From contig CALUKX010000004.1 in NCBI GenBank assembly GCA_944321335.1, positions 32,278 through 96,277 on the forward strand: a stretch of DNA of 64,000 nucleotides, read 5' to 3'. Position numbers and translations under genes: made by a program. The number at the start of each line of letters is the position of its first letter. The first letter of the stretch is position 1. The DNA comes from an uncultured Phocaeicola sp. GTDB taxonomy: Bacteria > Bacteroidota > Bacteroidia > Bacteroidales > Bacteroidaceae. Positions 18,708 to 27,820 of the stretch are shown here, piece after piece. Under the pieces are notes generated by a model. It was not told where the DNA came from. It ran no database searches and saw nothing but the letters and a program-made list of their open reading frames with translations.

Positions 18708-19679
18708 TTATTCTCTAACTTCCCAACCCAAAGCTGATGCACCCAGTACGGCAGCATCGGCATCCTTCAACTGAGAAAGCAACAGTTTTGTCTTTCCCTT
18801 GAAGATAGGCAATACATTATCGTCCATAGCTTTCTGGATCGGTTTCATGATATAATCACCCGATTTGGCCAAACCACCGAACAATACGATAGCTTCCGGA
18901 CTAGAGAAAGCGATGAAATCGGCCAAAGTCTTACCCAAGATTGTACCTGTATACTTGAAGATATCCTGAGCCAGCTTATCACCCTTCTTGGCAGCGTCGT
19001 AAACATCTTTCGACTGGATTTCTTCTGCCGGAATGTTTCTCAGCAAGCTAGGTTCTGAACGTGCGATCAGGAATTCGCGTGCAGTACGTGCCACACCTGT
19101 AGCCGAGCAGTAAGTTTCCAGACAGCCTTTACGACCGCAACCGCAAAGACGACCGTCTTCCTTCACGATAACGTGACCCAACTCACCGGCAAAACCATCG
19201 TGACCATAAACCAGCTGACCGTTGATAACGATACCGCTACCTACACCTGTACCCAAAGTAATCATGATGAAATCCTTCATACCGCGGGCAGCACCGTAAG
19301 TCATCTCACCGATGGCAGCAGCATTTGCATCGTTTGTCAAGGCAGTCGGGATACCCAATTTCTCCTCAAACTTGGAAGCCAATGGAATGACACCTTTCCA
19401 AGGCAGGTTCGGAGCATATTCGATATTACCGTTGTAGTAGTTGCCGTTAGGAGCACCAACTCCCAGACCTTTTATTTTTTCAGCGCCACCCACTTTCTGC
19501 AGAAGCGGAAGAATCTTCTTGCACACAGCTTCTACATAGTCGTCTACGTCGGCGAAACTCTGGGTTTTTACTGAATCGGTAGCCAATACATTACCACGTG
19601 AATCCACTATTCCGAAAACGGTATTGGTACCGCCTATGTCCATCCCCAATACATAGGGTTTTTCCATGTTTACAGTCAT
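18708..19679 (-). CDS. ROK-family sugar kinase (glucokinase type)
   Basis: 323 aa. The phosphate-binding motif DIGGTN is at residues 14-19. The sugar site has TNDANAAAIGE and the ExGH motif ELGHVIV. The ROK zinc site CGCGRKGCLE lies near residue 180. It should phosphorylate glucose or a related hexose in the cytosol, and would suit glucose released from xyloglucan and other glycans. It is monocistronic and has the best-matching promoter in the window, so it is probably expressed constitutively. Confidence 0.92.
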   Translation of the reverse strand: MTVNMEKPYVLGMDIGGTNTVFGIVDSRGNVLATDSVKTQSFADVDDYVEAVCKKILPLLQKVGGAEKIKGLGVGAPNGNYYNGNIEYAPNLPWKGVIPLASKFEEKLGIPTALTNDANAAAIGEMTYGAARGMKDFIMITLGTGVGSGIVINGQLVYGHDGFAGELGHVIVKEDGRLCGCGRKGCLETYCSATGVARTAREFLIARSEPSLLRNIPAEEIQSKDVYDAAKKGDKLAQDIFKYTGTILGKTLADFIAFSSPEAIVLFGGLAKSGDYIMKPIQKAMDDNVLPIFKGKTKLLLSQLKDADAAVLGASALGWEVRE

Positions 19680-19712
19680 GACATTAAATCGTTTAAAGGT
19701 TAGTTATAGCGA

Positions 19713-19744
19713 CAAATGTACAGAATCGTGAACAACATAACAAA
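19713..19744 (-). promoter_or_regulatory. Full -33/-7 promoter of the ROK kinase
   Basis: On the minus strand: TTTG (19741-19744), a 20-nt spacer, then TACATTTG (19713-19720). This matches the Bacteroides consensus TTTG-N19-21-TAnnTTTG exactly, 33 nt before the ATG. Confidence 0.75.
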
Positions 19745-19783
19745 TTTTTCATTATTATTTTAAATGTGCGATGCAATTTTTTA

Positions 19784-19791
19784 TACCTTTA
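19784..19791 (+). promoter_or_regulatory. Candidate -7 element of the efflux operon
   Basis: TACCTTTA matches TAnnTTTG in seven of eight positions, 56 nt before the ATG of the ATPase gene. It is divergent from the ROK promoter. Confidence 0.4.
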
Positions 19792-19847
19792 TAGCGTCTA
19801 ACAAACACAAAGTAAGGTATATTACCAATTTAATACCAATTTATATT

Positions 19848-20567
19848 ATGATCCGACTTATAGATATCAATAAAACTTATCATAACGGAGCTCCCCTCCA
19901 TGTATTGAAAGGAATCAACCTGAATATCGGCAAAGGAGAGTTCGTTTCTATCATGGGCGCATCCGGATCGGGCAAATCCACCTTATTGAATATATTGGGG
20001 ATTCTCGACAATTACGATTCGGGCGAATATTATCTGAACGACGTACTGATCAAGGACTTGAGCGAAACCAAGGCTGCAGAGTACCGCAACCGTATGATCG
20101 GTTTCATCTTCCAGTCGTTCAACCTGATCTCGTTCAAGAATGCGATGGAGAATGTGGCCCTTCCCCTCTTCTATCAAGGTGTAAGCCGGAAGAAACGTAA
20201 CCAGCTGGCAATGGAGTATCTCGAAAAGCTGGGACTGAAGGATTGGGCACACCACATGCCGAACGAGCTTTCGGGCGGACAGAAACAACGTGTAGCCATT
20301 GCCCGTGCATTGATATCAAAACCTCAGATTATCCTGGCCGACGAACCTACCGGTGCTCTCGACAGCAAGACCTCCATCGAGGTGATGAACATACTCAAGG
20401 AACTGCACGATAACGAAGGACTGACCATTGTTGTGGTTACCCACGAAAGCGGTGTTGCCAACCAGACCAACAAAATTATCCACATCAAGGACGGTATCAT
20501 CGAACGCATTGAAGACAATATCGACCACAACGCTTCGCCATTCGGCCAGAACGGCTACATGAAATAA
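19848..20567 (+). CDS. ABC transporter ATPase, MacB/LolD type
   Basis: 239 aa from the ATG at 19848 (MIRLIDINKTYHNG); the longer frame from 19764 runs over the promoter. All ATPase motifs are present: Walker A GASGSGKST near residue 37, the signature LSGGQKQR, Walker B IILADEPTGALD and the H-loop VVTHES. It is the energy subunit for the two permeases that follow, 11 nt downstream, in a MacAB-TolC-like system. Substrates of such systems are drugs, peptides or lipoprotein-like molecules; here unknown. Confidence 0.93.
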   Translation: MIRLIDINKTYHNGAPLHVLKGINLNIGKGEFVSIMGASGSGKSTLLNILGILDNYDSGEYYLNDVLIKDLSETKAAEYRNRMIGFIFQSFNLISFKNAMENVALPLFYQGVSRKKRNQLAMEYLEKLGLKDWAHHMPNELSGGQKQRVAIARALISKPQIILADEPTGALDSKTSIEVMNILKELHDNEGLTIVVVTHESGVANQTNKIIHIKDGIIERIEDNIDHNASPFGQNGYMK

Positions 20568-20578
20568 CTCCAAGACCT

Positions 20579-21826
20579 ATGATCGACCTCATTCAAGAAA
20601 TATACGGTACCATCATGCGCAACAAGTTGCGTACGGCACTTACCGGCTTTGCCGTGGCCTGGGGTATCTTCATGCTGATTGTCCTGTTGGGCGCCGGCAA
20701 CGGATTGCTCAATGCATTCGAAGGCAATTCGCGTAACATGAAGATGAATTCGATGAAAATCTTCCCCGGCTATACCAGCAAGCCATACAACGGACTCAAG
20801 GAGGGACGTTCCATCTCGCTGAACAATGCCGACCGTGAGCAGACCATCGAATCGTTCCCCGAACAGATTACCACTGCCGGTGCCACCGTGAGCCAGTCGG
20901 TTTATCTCAACTACGGAAAGGAAAACGTCAACATTACTCTCGACGGTGTGTACCCCAACTATCCCGAACTCGATGCCGTCAAGGTAAAGCAAGGACGCTT
21001 TATCAATGAGATGGATATGAATCAGAAACGGAAGGTCATCATCCTGCACGAGAAAACCGTGAAACAGTTGTTCGGGAAGACCGATCCCCTCGGCAAGCTT
21101 ATCAACGCACAAGGAACCATGTATCAGGTAGTAGGAATCTATGCCGACCAGAACAGTTTTTCGCCATCGGCATACGTTCCTTTCACGACCCTGCAGCTGA
21201 TCTACAACAAAGGCGACAGCATAGACGATATCACCTTCATCACCCAGAACGTGGAAACTGCCGAAGCCAGCGAACAGCTGGCCAAGGATTACCGCGCCAT
21301 GATGGGCGGGCGCAAGCAGTTTGCCGCCGATGACGATGGTGCCATCTGGATATGGGACCGCATGAGCCAGTTCCTCCAGCAGAAAGCCGGACAAAGCATG
21401 TTGCGTATCGCCATCTGGGTTATCGGTATCTTTACGTTGCTGAGCGGTATCGTAGGAGTGAGCAACATCATGCTGATTACCGTACGCGAACGGACCCATG
21501 AGTTCGGTATCCGCAAGGCACTCGGAGCGAAACCCTCGTCGATTCTGTGGCTCATCATTTCCGAAAGTGTCATCATCACCACCTTCTTCGGATACATCGG
21601 GATGGTGGCAGGAATCGCCGTAACCGAATATATGAATATCGTAGCCGGAAAACAGACGATGGATATGGGCGTGTTCTCGATGACCTTTTTCGAGAATCCG
21701 ACCGTCGACCTGAGTGTCGCCATCGAAGCTACCGTTACATTGATTATCGCTGGGACATTGGCCGGACTCTTCCCTGCCCGCAAGGCAGTGCGTATCCGTC
21801 CCATCGAGGCACTTAGAGCAGACTGA
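20579..21826 (+). CDS. MacB-type ABC permease 1
   Basis: 415 aa with the MacB/FtsX layout: one N-terminal membrane helix (about residues 20-40), a periplasmic domain of about 230 residues (MacB_PCD), then three helices in the last about 130 residues. The motif VSNIMLITVRERTHEFGIRKALGA near residue 300 is the family's coupling region (first 20 residues are diagnostic). It lacks its own ATPase domain, unlike E. coli MacB. It is paired with a similar permease 2 nt downstream, suggesting a heterodimer in the inner membrane. Confidence 0.92.
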   Translation: MIDLIQEIYGTIMRNKLRTALTGFAVAWGIFMLIVLLGAGNGLLNAFEGNSRNMKMNSMKIFPGYTSKPYNGLKEGRSISLNNADREQTIESFPEQITTAGATVSQSVYLNYGKENVNITLDGVYPNYPELDAVKVKQGRFINEMDMNQKRKVIILHEKTVKQLFGKTDPLGKLINAQGTMYQVVGIYADQNSFSPSAYVPFTTLQLIYNKGDSIDDITFITQNVETAEASEQLAKDYRAMMGGRKQFAADDDGAIWIWDRMSQFLQQKAGQSMLRIAIWVIGIFTLLSGIVGVSNIMLITVRERTHEFGIRKALGAKPSSILWLIISESVIITTFFGYIGMVAGIAVTEYMNIVAGKQTMDMGVFSMTFFENPTVDLSVAIEATVTLIIAGTLAGLFPARKAVRIRPIEALRAD

Positions 21827-21828
21827 TT

Positions 21829-23073
21829 ATGAGAAAGTTCGATTTAGATACATGGCAGGAAATTCTTGTTACCATTACCCGTAACAAGACCCGAAGCGTG
21901 CTTACCGCCTTCGGTATCTTCTGGGGTATCTTCATGCTGATAGCCCTGATGGGAGGAGCCCAAGGATTGAAGTATCTGATGTCGAAACAGTTCCAGGGAT
22001 TCGCTACCAACTCGGGGTTTTTAGGTCCCAACCGCACCGGTAAGGCCTACAAAGGATTCCAGCAAGGACGTTATTGGGACCTGGAGAACAAGGATGTGGA
22101 TATCATCCGTCGGAATGTAGACGAGATTGATATCATTACTCCGACCTTGGCCCGATGGGGTATCAACGCCGTCTACCAGGACAAAAGCATTTCGGGAACA
22201 TTGAAAGGATTGTACCCGGCTTACGGAGTCATCGAAGAACCCGAAGTTACCATCGGACGTTACATCAACGATATGGATGTGCGCGACCAGCGTAAGGTGT
22301 GCGTGATAGGAAAACGAATCTATGAAACACTCTTTCCCGGAGGGGAAAACCCTTGCGGTAAATACATCGAAGTGAACGGAATCTATTATCAGGTTATCGG
22401 TGTGAGTATGGCAACCGGAAACATCTCCATCAACGGTCGATCGGAAACGTCAATCACCATTCCGTTCAGTACGATGCAGAACAACTATAACTTCGGCAAC
22501 AAGATACAGTTGCTTTGCTATACGGCTAAGAAAGGATACCTGATCAATGAAGTAGAAAAGAAAGTGGCACAGGTAGTGAAGAAGACGCACATGATCCACC
22601 CCGACGACGAGCAGGCACTGGTTCAGGTAAATGCCCAGGCCATGTTCAGTATGGTCGACAGCCTTTTCTCGGGCATCAATGTACTGGGTTGGATGGTCGG
22701 TCTGGGAACTTTGCTTGCCGGAGCCATCGGCGTGAGCAACATCATGATGGTTACTGTAAGGGAACGCACCGTCGAAATCGGTATCCGCCGTGCCATCGGT
22801 GCCAAGCCGAGCGATATCCTGCAGCAGATTCTTTCGGAAAGTATCGTGCTGACCATCATAGCCGGAATGGCCGGAATCTCGTTTGCGGTCTTCCTGTTGA
22901 ACATCATGGATACGGCCGCCTCATCGCCCGGCTCACCCGCCCATTTCCAGATCAGCTTCGGTCAGGCTATCGGAGCTTGCGTATTGTTGATTGTATTGGG
23001 GGTGCTTGCCGGACTTGCTCCTGCCTACAGGGCCATGTCGATCAAACCGATAGAAGCAATCCGCGACGAATGA
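21829..23073 (+). CDS. MacB-type ABC permease 2
   Basis: 414 aa, the same layout as permease 1 (N-terminal helix about 22-42, periplasmic domain, three C-terminal helices) and clearly a paralogue: both start with a D-x-x-QEI segment and carry VSNIMxxTVRERTxExGIR. The sequences differ widely in the periplasmic domain, so the two halves are probably not interchangeable. It lies 2 nt after permease 1 and 51 nt before the adaptor gene, in one operon. Confidence 0.92.
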   Translation: MRKFDLDTWQEILVTITRNKTRSVLTAFGIFWGIFMLIALMGGAQGLKYLMSKQFQGFATNSGFLGPNRTGKAYKGFQQGRYWDLENKDVDIIRRNVDEIDIITPTLARWGINAVYQDKSISGTLKGLYPAYGVIEEPEVTIGRYINDMDVRDQRKVCVIGKRIYETLFPGGENPCGKYIEVNGIYYQVIGVSMATGNISINGRSETSITIPFSTMQNNYNFGNKIQLLCYTAKKGYLINEVEKKVAQVVKKTHMIHPDDEQALVQVNAQAMFSMVDSLFSGINVLGWMVGLGTLLAGAIGVSNIMMVTVRERTVEIGIRRAIGAKPSDILQQILSESIVLTIIAGMAGISFAVFLLNIMDTAASSPGSPAHFQISFGQAIGACVLLIVLGVLAGLAPAYRAMSIKPIEAIRDE

Positions 23074-23124
23074 CAACAATAACGAAATAAAACGACTCAA
23101 TAACCGGAAAAATCCAAAAGCATT

Positions 23125-24222
23125 ATGAAGAAATATTTCAAAATCATCATCCTGGTCGTTATCGGCCTCATCTTTATAGGAACCTTCGTTTTCCTATTCC
23201 AGAAATCAAAACCCAAGGAAACCAGGTATAACGTTTCCAAGGTAGAAATCGACACGCTGGTACAGACTACCGTCGCTACAGGTAAGATCGAACCGCGTGA
23301 CGAAGTCGAAATCAAGCCGCAGATTTCGGGTATCATCGCCGAAGTCTACAAGGAAGCGGGACAAACCGTGAAGAAGGGCGAAATCATCGCCAAGGTGAAA
23401 GTCATCCCCGAACTGGGACAGCTGAACTCGGCCGAAAGCCGTGTCCGTCTGGCAGAGATGAACGGACGGCAGGCCGAAACCGACCTCGAACGTATGGAAA
23501 AGCTCTATAAAGGCAAGCTGGTGAGCAGCGAAGAATACGAAAAGACCTTGCTGGCCGCCAAGCAGGCACGCGAGGAACTGCAGGCTGCCAAAGACAACCT
23601 CGAAATCGTGAAGGAGGGTATCACCAAGAACAGTGCTTCGTTCAGCAGCACCCTGATCCGTTCCACCATCGACGGACTGATTCTCGATGTGCCTATCAAG
23701 GTAGGTAACTCAGTTATCATGAGCAACACCTTCAACGACGGTACCACCATCGCTACCGTTGCCGATATGAGCGACCTGATTTTCCGTGGCAATGTCGATG
23801 AAACCGAAGTGGGACGAATCCACGAAGGGATCCCCGTCAAGATTACCCTCGGTGCCCTGCAGAATATGCAGTTCGATGCCGTTCTGGAATACATCTCACC
23901 GAAGAGCGTGGAAAACAACGGAGCCAACCAGTTCGAAATCAAGGCAGCCATCAAGGTTCCTTCCGACGTAACCATCCGTTCGGGATACAGTGCCAATGCG
24001 GAGATGGAACTCCAACGTGCCGACAACGTATTGTGCGTTCCCGAAAGCGCCTTGGAATTCAACGGCGACTCTACCTTTGTATATGTGCTCACCGACAGCG
24101 TTCCGACCCAAACATTCGAACGCCGCCCCATTACGACAGGTATCAGCAACGGTATCAAGATTGAGGTGAAGAAAGGATTGAAGAAAGACGAACTGGTTCG
24201 CGGACTAAAGCAGGAGGATTAA
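23125..24222 (+). CDS. Periplasmic adaptor (membrane fusion) protein, MacA/HlyD type
   Basis: 365 aa. A single N-terminal membrane helix (about residues 5-25) anchors it in the inner membrane. Then come a lipoyl half (VATGKIEPRDEVEIKPQISG), a helical hairpin of about 100 residues (about 105-180), the second lipoyl half and beta-barrel domains (VKITLGALQNMQFDAVLEYI). It links the permeases to the outer-membrane channel encoded next, 3 nt downstream. Confidence 0.92.
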   Translation: MKKYFKIIILVVIGLIFIGTFVFLFQKSKPKETRYNVSKVEIDTLVQTTVATGKIEPRDEVEIKPQISGIIAEVYKEAGQTVKKGEIIAKVKVIPELGQLNSAESRVRLAEMNGRQAETDLERMEKLYKGKLVSSEEYEKTLLAAKQAREELQAAKDNLEIVKEGITKNSASFSSTLIRSTIDGLILDVPIKVGNSVIMSNTFNDGTTIATVADMSDLIFRGNVDETEVGRIHEGIPVKITLGALQNMQFDAVLEYISPKSVENNGANQFEIKAAIKVPSDVTIRSGYSANAEMELQRADNVLCVPESALEFNGDSTFVYVLTDSVPTQTFERRPITTGISNGIKIEVKKGLKKDELVRGLKQED

Positions 24223-24225
24223 GCC

Positions 24226-25551
24226 ATGAAGTTGAAAAGATTCTATCTGGCGGCAGCCTGCCTGACAGCCCTGCCGTTATCGGCCCAACAACAATGGACC
24301 CTGGAAAAATGTATCGACTATGCCATCGAACACAACCTGCAGATCAAACAGCAGGAAGCAACCAAGGAACAGAACGAAATCGAAGTAAGCACCGCCAAGT
24401 GGAGCCGTCTGCCCAGCCTGAACGGAAGCACCTCGTACTCGTTCAATTTCGGACGAAGCCTGCAGGCCGACAATACCTACGAGAGCCTCAACACCCAAAG
24501 CAACAACTTTTCGCTGAATACCAACGTGCCGCTTTTTACCGGTATGCAGATTCCTAACAACATCGCTCTGGCCAAACTGAATCTGAAAGCGGCGGTGGAA
24601 GATCTGGCAAAGGCAAAGGAAGATATCAGCATTCAGGTGGCTTCATCGTATCTGCAGGTACTCTTCAACCAAGAACTGGCGAAAGTCGCTCATGAACAGG
24701 TTGGTTTGAGTGAAGAAATGCTGAAACAGAAGACCGCTTTCTTCGAGAACGGAAAGGCTTCGGAAGCCGAACTTTACGAAGCGAAGGCACGATTGGCACA
24801 GGACCGTCTTTCGGCAGTACAAGCCGACAACAATTACAGTCTGGCCCTGCTCGACCTGAGCCAGTTGCTGGAACTCCCGACACCGGAAGGATTCAGCATC
24901 GTATCGCCCGACATCGATTCGCTGCAACTTTTCGACCGCCTCTCCACACCGGAAGAAATCTATGCACAGGCCTTGCTGATAAAACCGGGTATCAAGGCTG
25001 CCCAATACCGTCTGGAAGGAGCACAGAAAAACATCCGTCTGGCACAGAGCGCCTTCTATCCGCAATTGAGTTTCGGGGCCGGTATCGCAACCAACTACTA
25101 TCGTGTATCGGGATATGAAAACAGCAGTTACAGTTCACAGCTCCGCGACAACTTCAGCCAATACCTGGGATTCACACTGAACGTGCCCATCTTCAACCGT
25201 TTCAGCACCCGCAACAACGTACGCAAAGCCCGTGTACAGAAAAACCTGTTGAGCTGGCAGTTGGAAGACAGCAAGAAGACTCTCTACAAGGAAATCCAGC
25301 AAGCCTACTACAATGCGGTGACAGCCGAAAGCAAATACACCAGCAGCCAGACCGCCGATGAAGCCGCCAAAGCCTCGTTCGACCTGATGGAGCAGAAATA
25401 CCTCAACGGAAAAGCCAACGGAACCGAATATAACGAAGCCCGTACCATCTGGCTGAAAGCCGTATCCGACCGCATCCAGGCCAAGTACGACTACCTGTTC
25501 CGTACCAAGATACTCGATTTCTACAAAGGGATTCCCCTTACATTGAAATAA
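24226..25551 (+). CDS. TolC-family outer-membrane efflux channel
   Basis: 441 aa with a signal peptide ending LSAQQ. Two related halves of long helices and beta strands typify OEP/TolC proteins (WTLEKCIDYAIEHNLQIKQQ at the start; the second repeat begins near PGIKAAQYRLEGAQKNIRLA). It forms the outer-membrane exit duct for the tripartite pump. It is the last gene of the five-gene operon and is followed by a hairpin. Confidence 0.93.
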   Translation: MKLKRFYLAAACLTALPLSAQQQWTLEKCIDYAIEHNLQIKQQEATKEQNEIEVSTAKWSRLPSLNGSTSYSFNFGRSLQADNTYESLNTQSNNFSLNTNVPLFTGMQIPNNIALAKLNLKAAVEDLAKAKEDISIQVASSYLQVLFNQELAKVAHEQVGLSEEMLKQKTAFFENGKASEAELYEAKARLAQDRLSAVQADNNYSLALLDLSQLLELPTPEGFSIVSPDIDSLQLFDRLSTPEEIYAQALLIKPGIKAAQYRLEGAQKNIRLAQSAFYPQLSFGAGIATNYYRVSGYENSSYSSQLRDNFSQYLGFTLNVPIFNRFSTRNNVRKARVQKNLLSWQLEDSKKTLYKEIQQAYYNAVTAESKYTSSQTADEAAKASFDLMEQKYLNGKANGTEYNEARTIWLKAVSDRIQAKYDYLFRTKILDFYKGIPLTLK

Positions 25552-25560
25552 GAAAAAGAA

Positions 25561-25603
25561 ATGGCAGCCATCTCTCCCGAACGGGAAACAGACTGGCTGC
25601 CAT
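25561..25603 (+). terminator. Hairpin ending the efflux operon
   Basis: A perfect 10-bp stem (25561-25570 with 25594-25603) with an inner TCCC/GGGA stem. The tail is only moderately T-rich, so the terminator is probable but not classic. Confidence 0.7.
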
Positions 25604-25645
25604 TGTCTTTCCTCAAAAAAAGTAAATGCCTATCTACACTTTTAC

Positions 25646-26836
25646 TTACTCTATAATTACTGCTCTTTTTCTTTCATCATCCACAACTGCCATCATTCCT
25701 TCCACCTGGGCCAGAGCCAACATACGTCCGTGGAACGAATATCCGGCGTTATATCCTTTATCTTCATCGCCAAGCATCATGCGTCCGTGATCCACACGCA
25801 TCGGCAATCCCGGATTTTCCTTTTCGAAGATACGGATCAGATCGATCAGATGACCGCGTCCCTCCAGATGCGAACTTTCGATAAAGTTACCGCCCGGCAT
25901 GGCTGCCGTACTGCGCAGATGCACGAAATGCGTACGACGTGCAAACTTCTTCGCCAGTTCGCGGGTATCGTTATGTTCGCCGGCGCTCAAGGAACCTGCA
26001 CAGAAAGTCAGTCCGTTATGCGGATTGTCCACTGCATTGAGGAACCACGCGATATCCTCTTCGTTGGTAACGATACGCGGCAAGCCCAGAATCTGGAACG
26101 GAGGATCATCGGGATGCACACACATGTTCACACCGTATTCCTCGCAAACCGGCATGATAGCCGAAAGGAAATAACGCATGTTTTCACGCAACGTATCACG
26201 GTCGATACCTTTATATAAACCCAGCAGACGCTTGAAGATAGCAACCGGATTCTTGTCACCTTCACGGATATTTCCGTTGACGAATCCTTGTGTCTTCACG
26301 ATAATGCTGTCGATCAGTTCATCCTTTTCCGCTTCGGTAATCACCTTGTCGAGCTCGGCCACCTTGCGCAACTCCTCATCGGTATAATCCTTTTCGGCCC
26401 CTTCGCGCTCCAGAATACGGGTATCGAAGTAAGCGAAACGGATACGGTCGTAATACAGCGAGCTGCTGCCGTCGGGCCAAGGGTACTGCAAATCGGTACG
26501 CACCCAGTCGATTACCGGCATGAAATTATAGCAGACGGTCTTCACACCGCATTTTCCCAGATTGGCCAAGCTCACCTTATAGTTCTCGATCAGTTGGTCG
26601 CGTTCGGGACCTGCATATTTGATGGCTTCGCACACCGGCAGACTTTCCACTACCGACCAGCGCAAGCCGTATGATTCGATATACGATTTCAAGTCGTTGA
26701 TGGCTTCTTCGGTCCAGATTTCCCCATTCGGGACATCATGCAAAGCGGTAACGATACCCTCTACACCAATCTGTCGCAACATGGAAAGCGTAATCTTATC
26801 CTTCTTTCCAAACCATCTCCACGTTTTCTCCATCAT
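25646..26836 (-). CDS. uxuA: Mannonate dehydratase
   Basis: 396 aa; the second methionine is an equally good start. It dehydrates D-mannonate to 2-keto-3-deoxygluconate in the glucuronate branch of hexuronate breakdown. Family marks are MEKTWRWFGKKDK at the start, GVNMCVHPDDPP with metal and substrate ligands, and HFVHLRSTAAMPGGNFIES. It lies 45 nt downstream of the SDR gene, in the usual order of reductase then dehydratase. Confidence 0.95.
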   Translation of the reverse strand: MMEKTWRWFGKKDKITLSMLRQIGVEGIVTALHDVPNGEIWTEEAINDLKSYIESYGLRWSVVESLPVCEAIKYAGPERDQLIENYKVSLANLGKCGVKTVCYNFMPVIDWVRTDLQYPWPDGSSSLYYDRIRFAYFDTRILEREGAEKDYTDEELRKVAELDKVITEAEKDELIDSIIVKTQGFVNGNIREGDKNPVAIFKRLLGLYKGIDRDTLRENMRYFLSAIMPVCEEYGVNMCVHPDDPPFQILGLPRIVTNEEDIAWFLNAVDNPHNGLTFCAGSLSAGEHNDTRELAKKFARRTHFVHLRSTAAMPGGNFIESSHLEGRGHLIDLIRIFEKENPGLPMRVDHGRMMLGDEDKGYNAGYSFHGRMLALAQVEGMMAVVDDERKRAVIIE

Positions 26837-26881
26837 AATGTTTTCAAACTCCTTTCTAACTCTATTTAAAACGTTTGTTGA

Positions 26882-27697
26882 TTATACACCGCTGAAAGCA
26901 CTGAAACCACCGTCGATAGGCAGTACAGCACCGGTAATGAAGCTGGCCGCATCGCTGCAGAGGAACTGCACCGCACCGTTCAGTTCGGAAATGTCACCGA
27001 AACGGCGCATCGGAGTCTTGGCAATCACCTTCTTGCTACGTTCGGTAAGCGAACCGTCGGGATTGATCAGGATAGCACGGTTCTGGTTGCCGATAAAGAA
27101 TCCCGGAGCAATAGCATTCACACGGATCTTTTCGCTGAACTTGAGCGCCATTTCCTGAGCCAGCCAACGTGTAAAGTTTTCAACGGCACTCTTGGCCATT
27201 GAATAACCCGGAACACGGGTAATCGATTCGTAAGCAGCCATAGAAGATACATTCACGATACTTCCCTCACCCTGCTTTGCCATAATTTCACCGAACACCA
27301 GACAAGGATAGACCGAACCGTACAGATTCAGATCAACCACCTTATTCAAGTCGGCCACCTTCATATCGAAAATATTCTGATCTACAGTCAGCGTACCGCC
27401 CGGGATATTACCTCCGGCCGCATTCACCAGGATATCAATCCGTCCCCACTGAGCCAGAATCTTATCTTTCACAGCCTGCAGGCTATCCATATCAAGCACA
27501 TTGCAAGCCACCCCCCAAACCGTATCACTTACAGTCTTCAGATGCTCCAGTGCCTTATCTACACGGTCCTGATGCGCACCGATAATAATCACTTTTGCAC
27601 CTGCACGAAGAAAACCTTCGGCTATATTGCTACCTAACACTCCGGAACCGCCGGTGACCAATGCCACCTTGCCGGAAATATCAAACATGCTGTTCAT
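26882..27697 (-). CDS. SDR oxidoreductase, probable fructuronate reductase
   Basis: About 271 aa from the ATG at 27697 (MNSMFDISGK); a start at 27688 is also possible, and the longest frame to 27730 runs into the promoter. It has a Rossmann nucleotide site TGGSGVLGSNIA, the NAAGGN motif, and the catalytic Ser (NVSSMAAY) and YSMAK. Next to uxuA, the likely reaction is reduction of D-fructuronate to D-mannonate, replacing the unrelated long-chain UxuB of E. coli. A gluconate-type SDR activity is the alternative. Confidence 0.8.
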   Translation of the reverse strand: MNSMFDISGKVALVTGGSGVLGSNIAEGFLRAGAKVIIIGAHQDRVDKALEHLKTVSDTVWGVACNVLDMDSLQAVKDKILAQWGRIDILVNAAGGNIPGGTLTVDQNIFDMKVADLNKVVDLNLYGSVYPCLVFGEIMAKQGEGSIVNVSSMAAYESITRVPGYSMAKSAVENFTRWLAQEMALKFSEKIRVNAIAPGFFIGNQNRAILINPDGSLTERSKKVIAKTPMRRFGDISELNGAVQFLCSDAASFITGAVLPIDGGFSAFSGV

Positions 27698-27729
27698 ATA
27701 TATCGTATAATAATTTAAGTTCCGTATCA

Positions 27730-27737
27730 CAAAAATA
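27730..27737 (-). promoter_or_regulatory. Candidate -7 element of the SDR-uxuA operon
   Basis: Minus strand TATTTTTG (TAnnTTTG), 32 nt before the ATG at 27697. Confidence 0.45.
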
Positions 27738-27764
27738 GTATAGAAATAAATTGATATATATGCG

Positions 27765-27772
27765 TATATTTG
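27765..27772 (+). promoter_or_regulatory. Candidate -7 element of the AraC regulator gene
   Basis: TATATTTG (TAnnTTTG), 48 nt before the ATG at 27821. Only 27 nt separate it from the divergent -7 box of the SDR operon, so one regulator could act on both. Confidence 0.45.
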
Positions 27773-27820
27773 CAGAAGATTTACTTATTTTTGCCAAAAT
27801 CAAGAAAATCTGATAAATCT

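Noticed and set aside
18361-18718. Two short plus-strand frames after the GH43 terminator
   Set aside because: They lie in a repeat-rich region, one starts inside the terminator, and neither has protein features.
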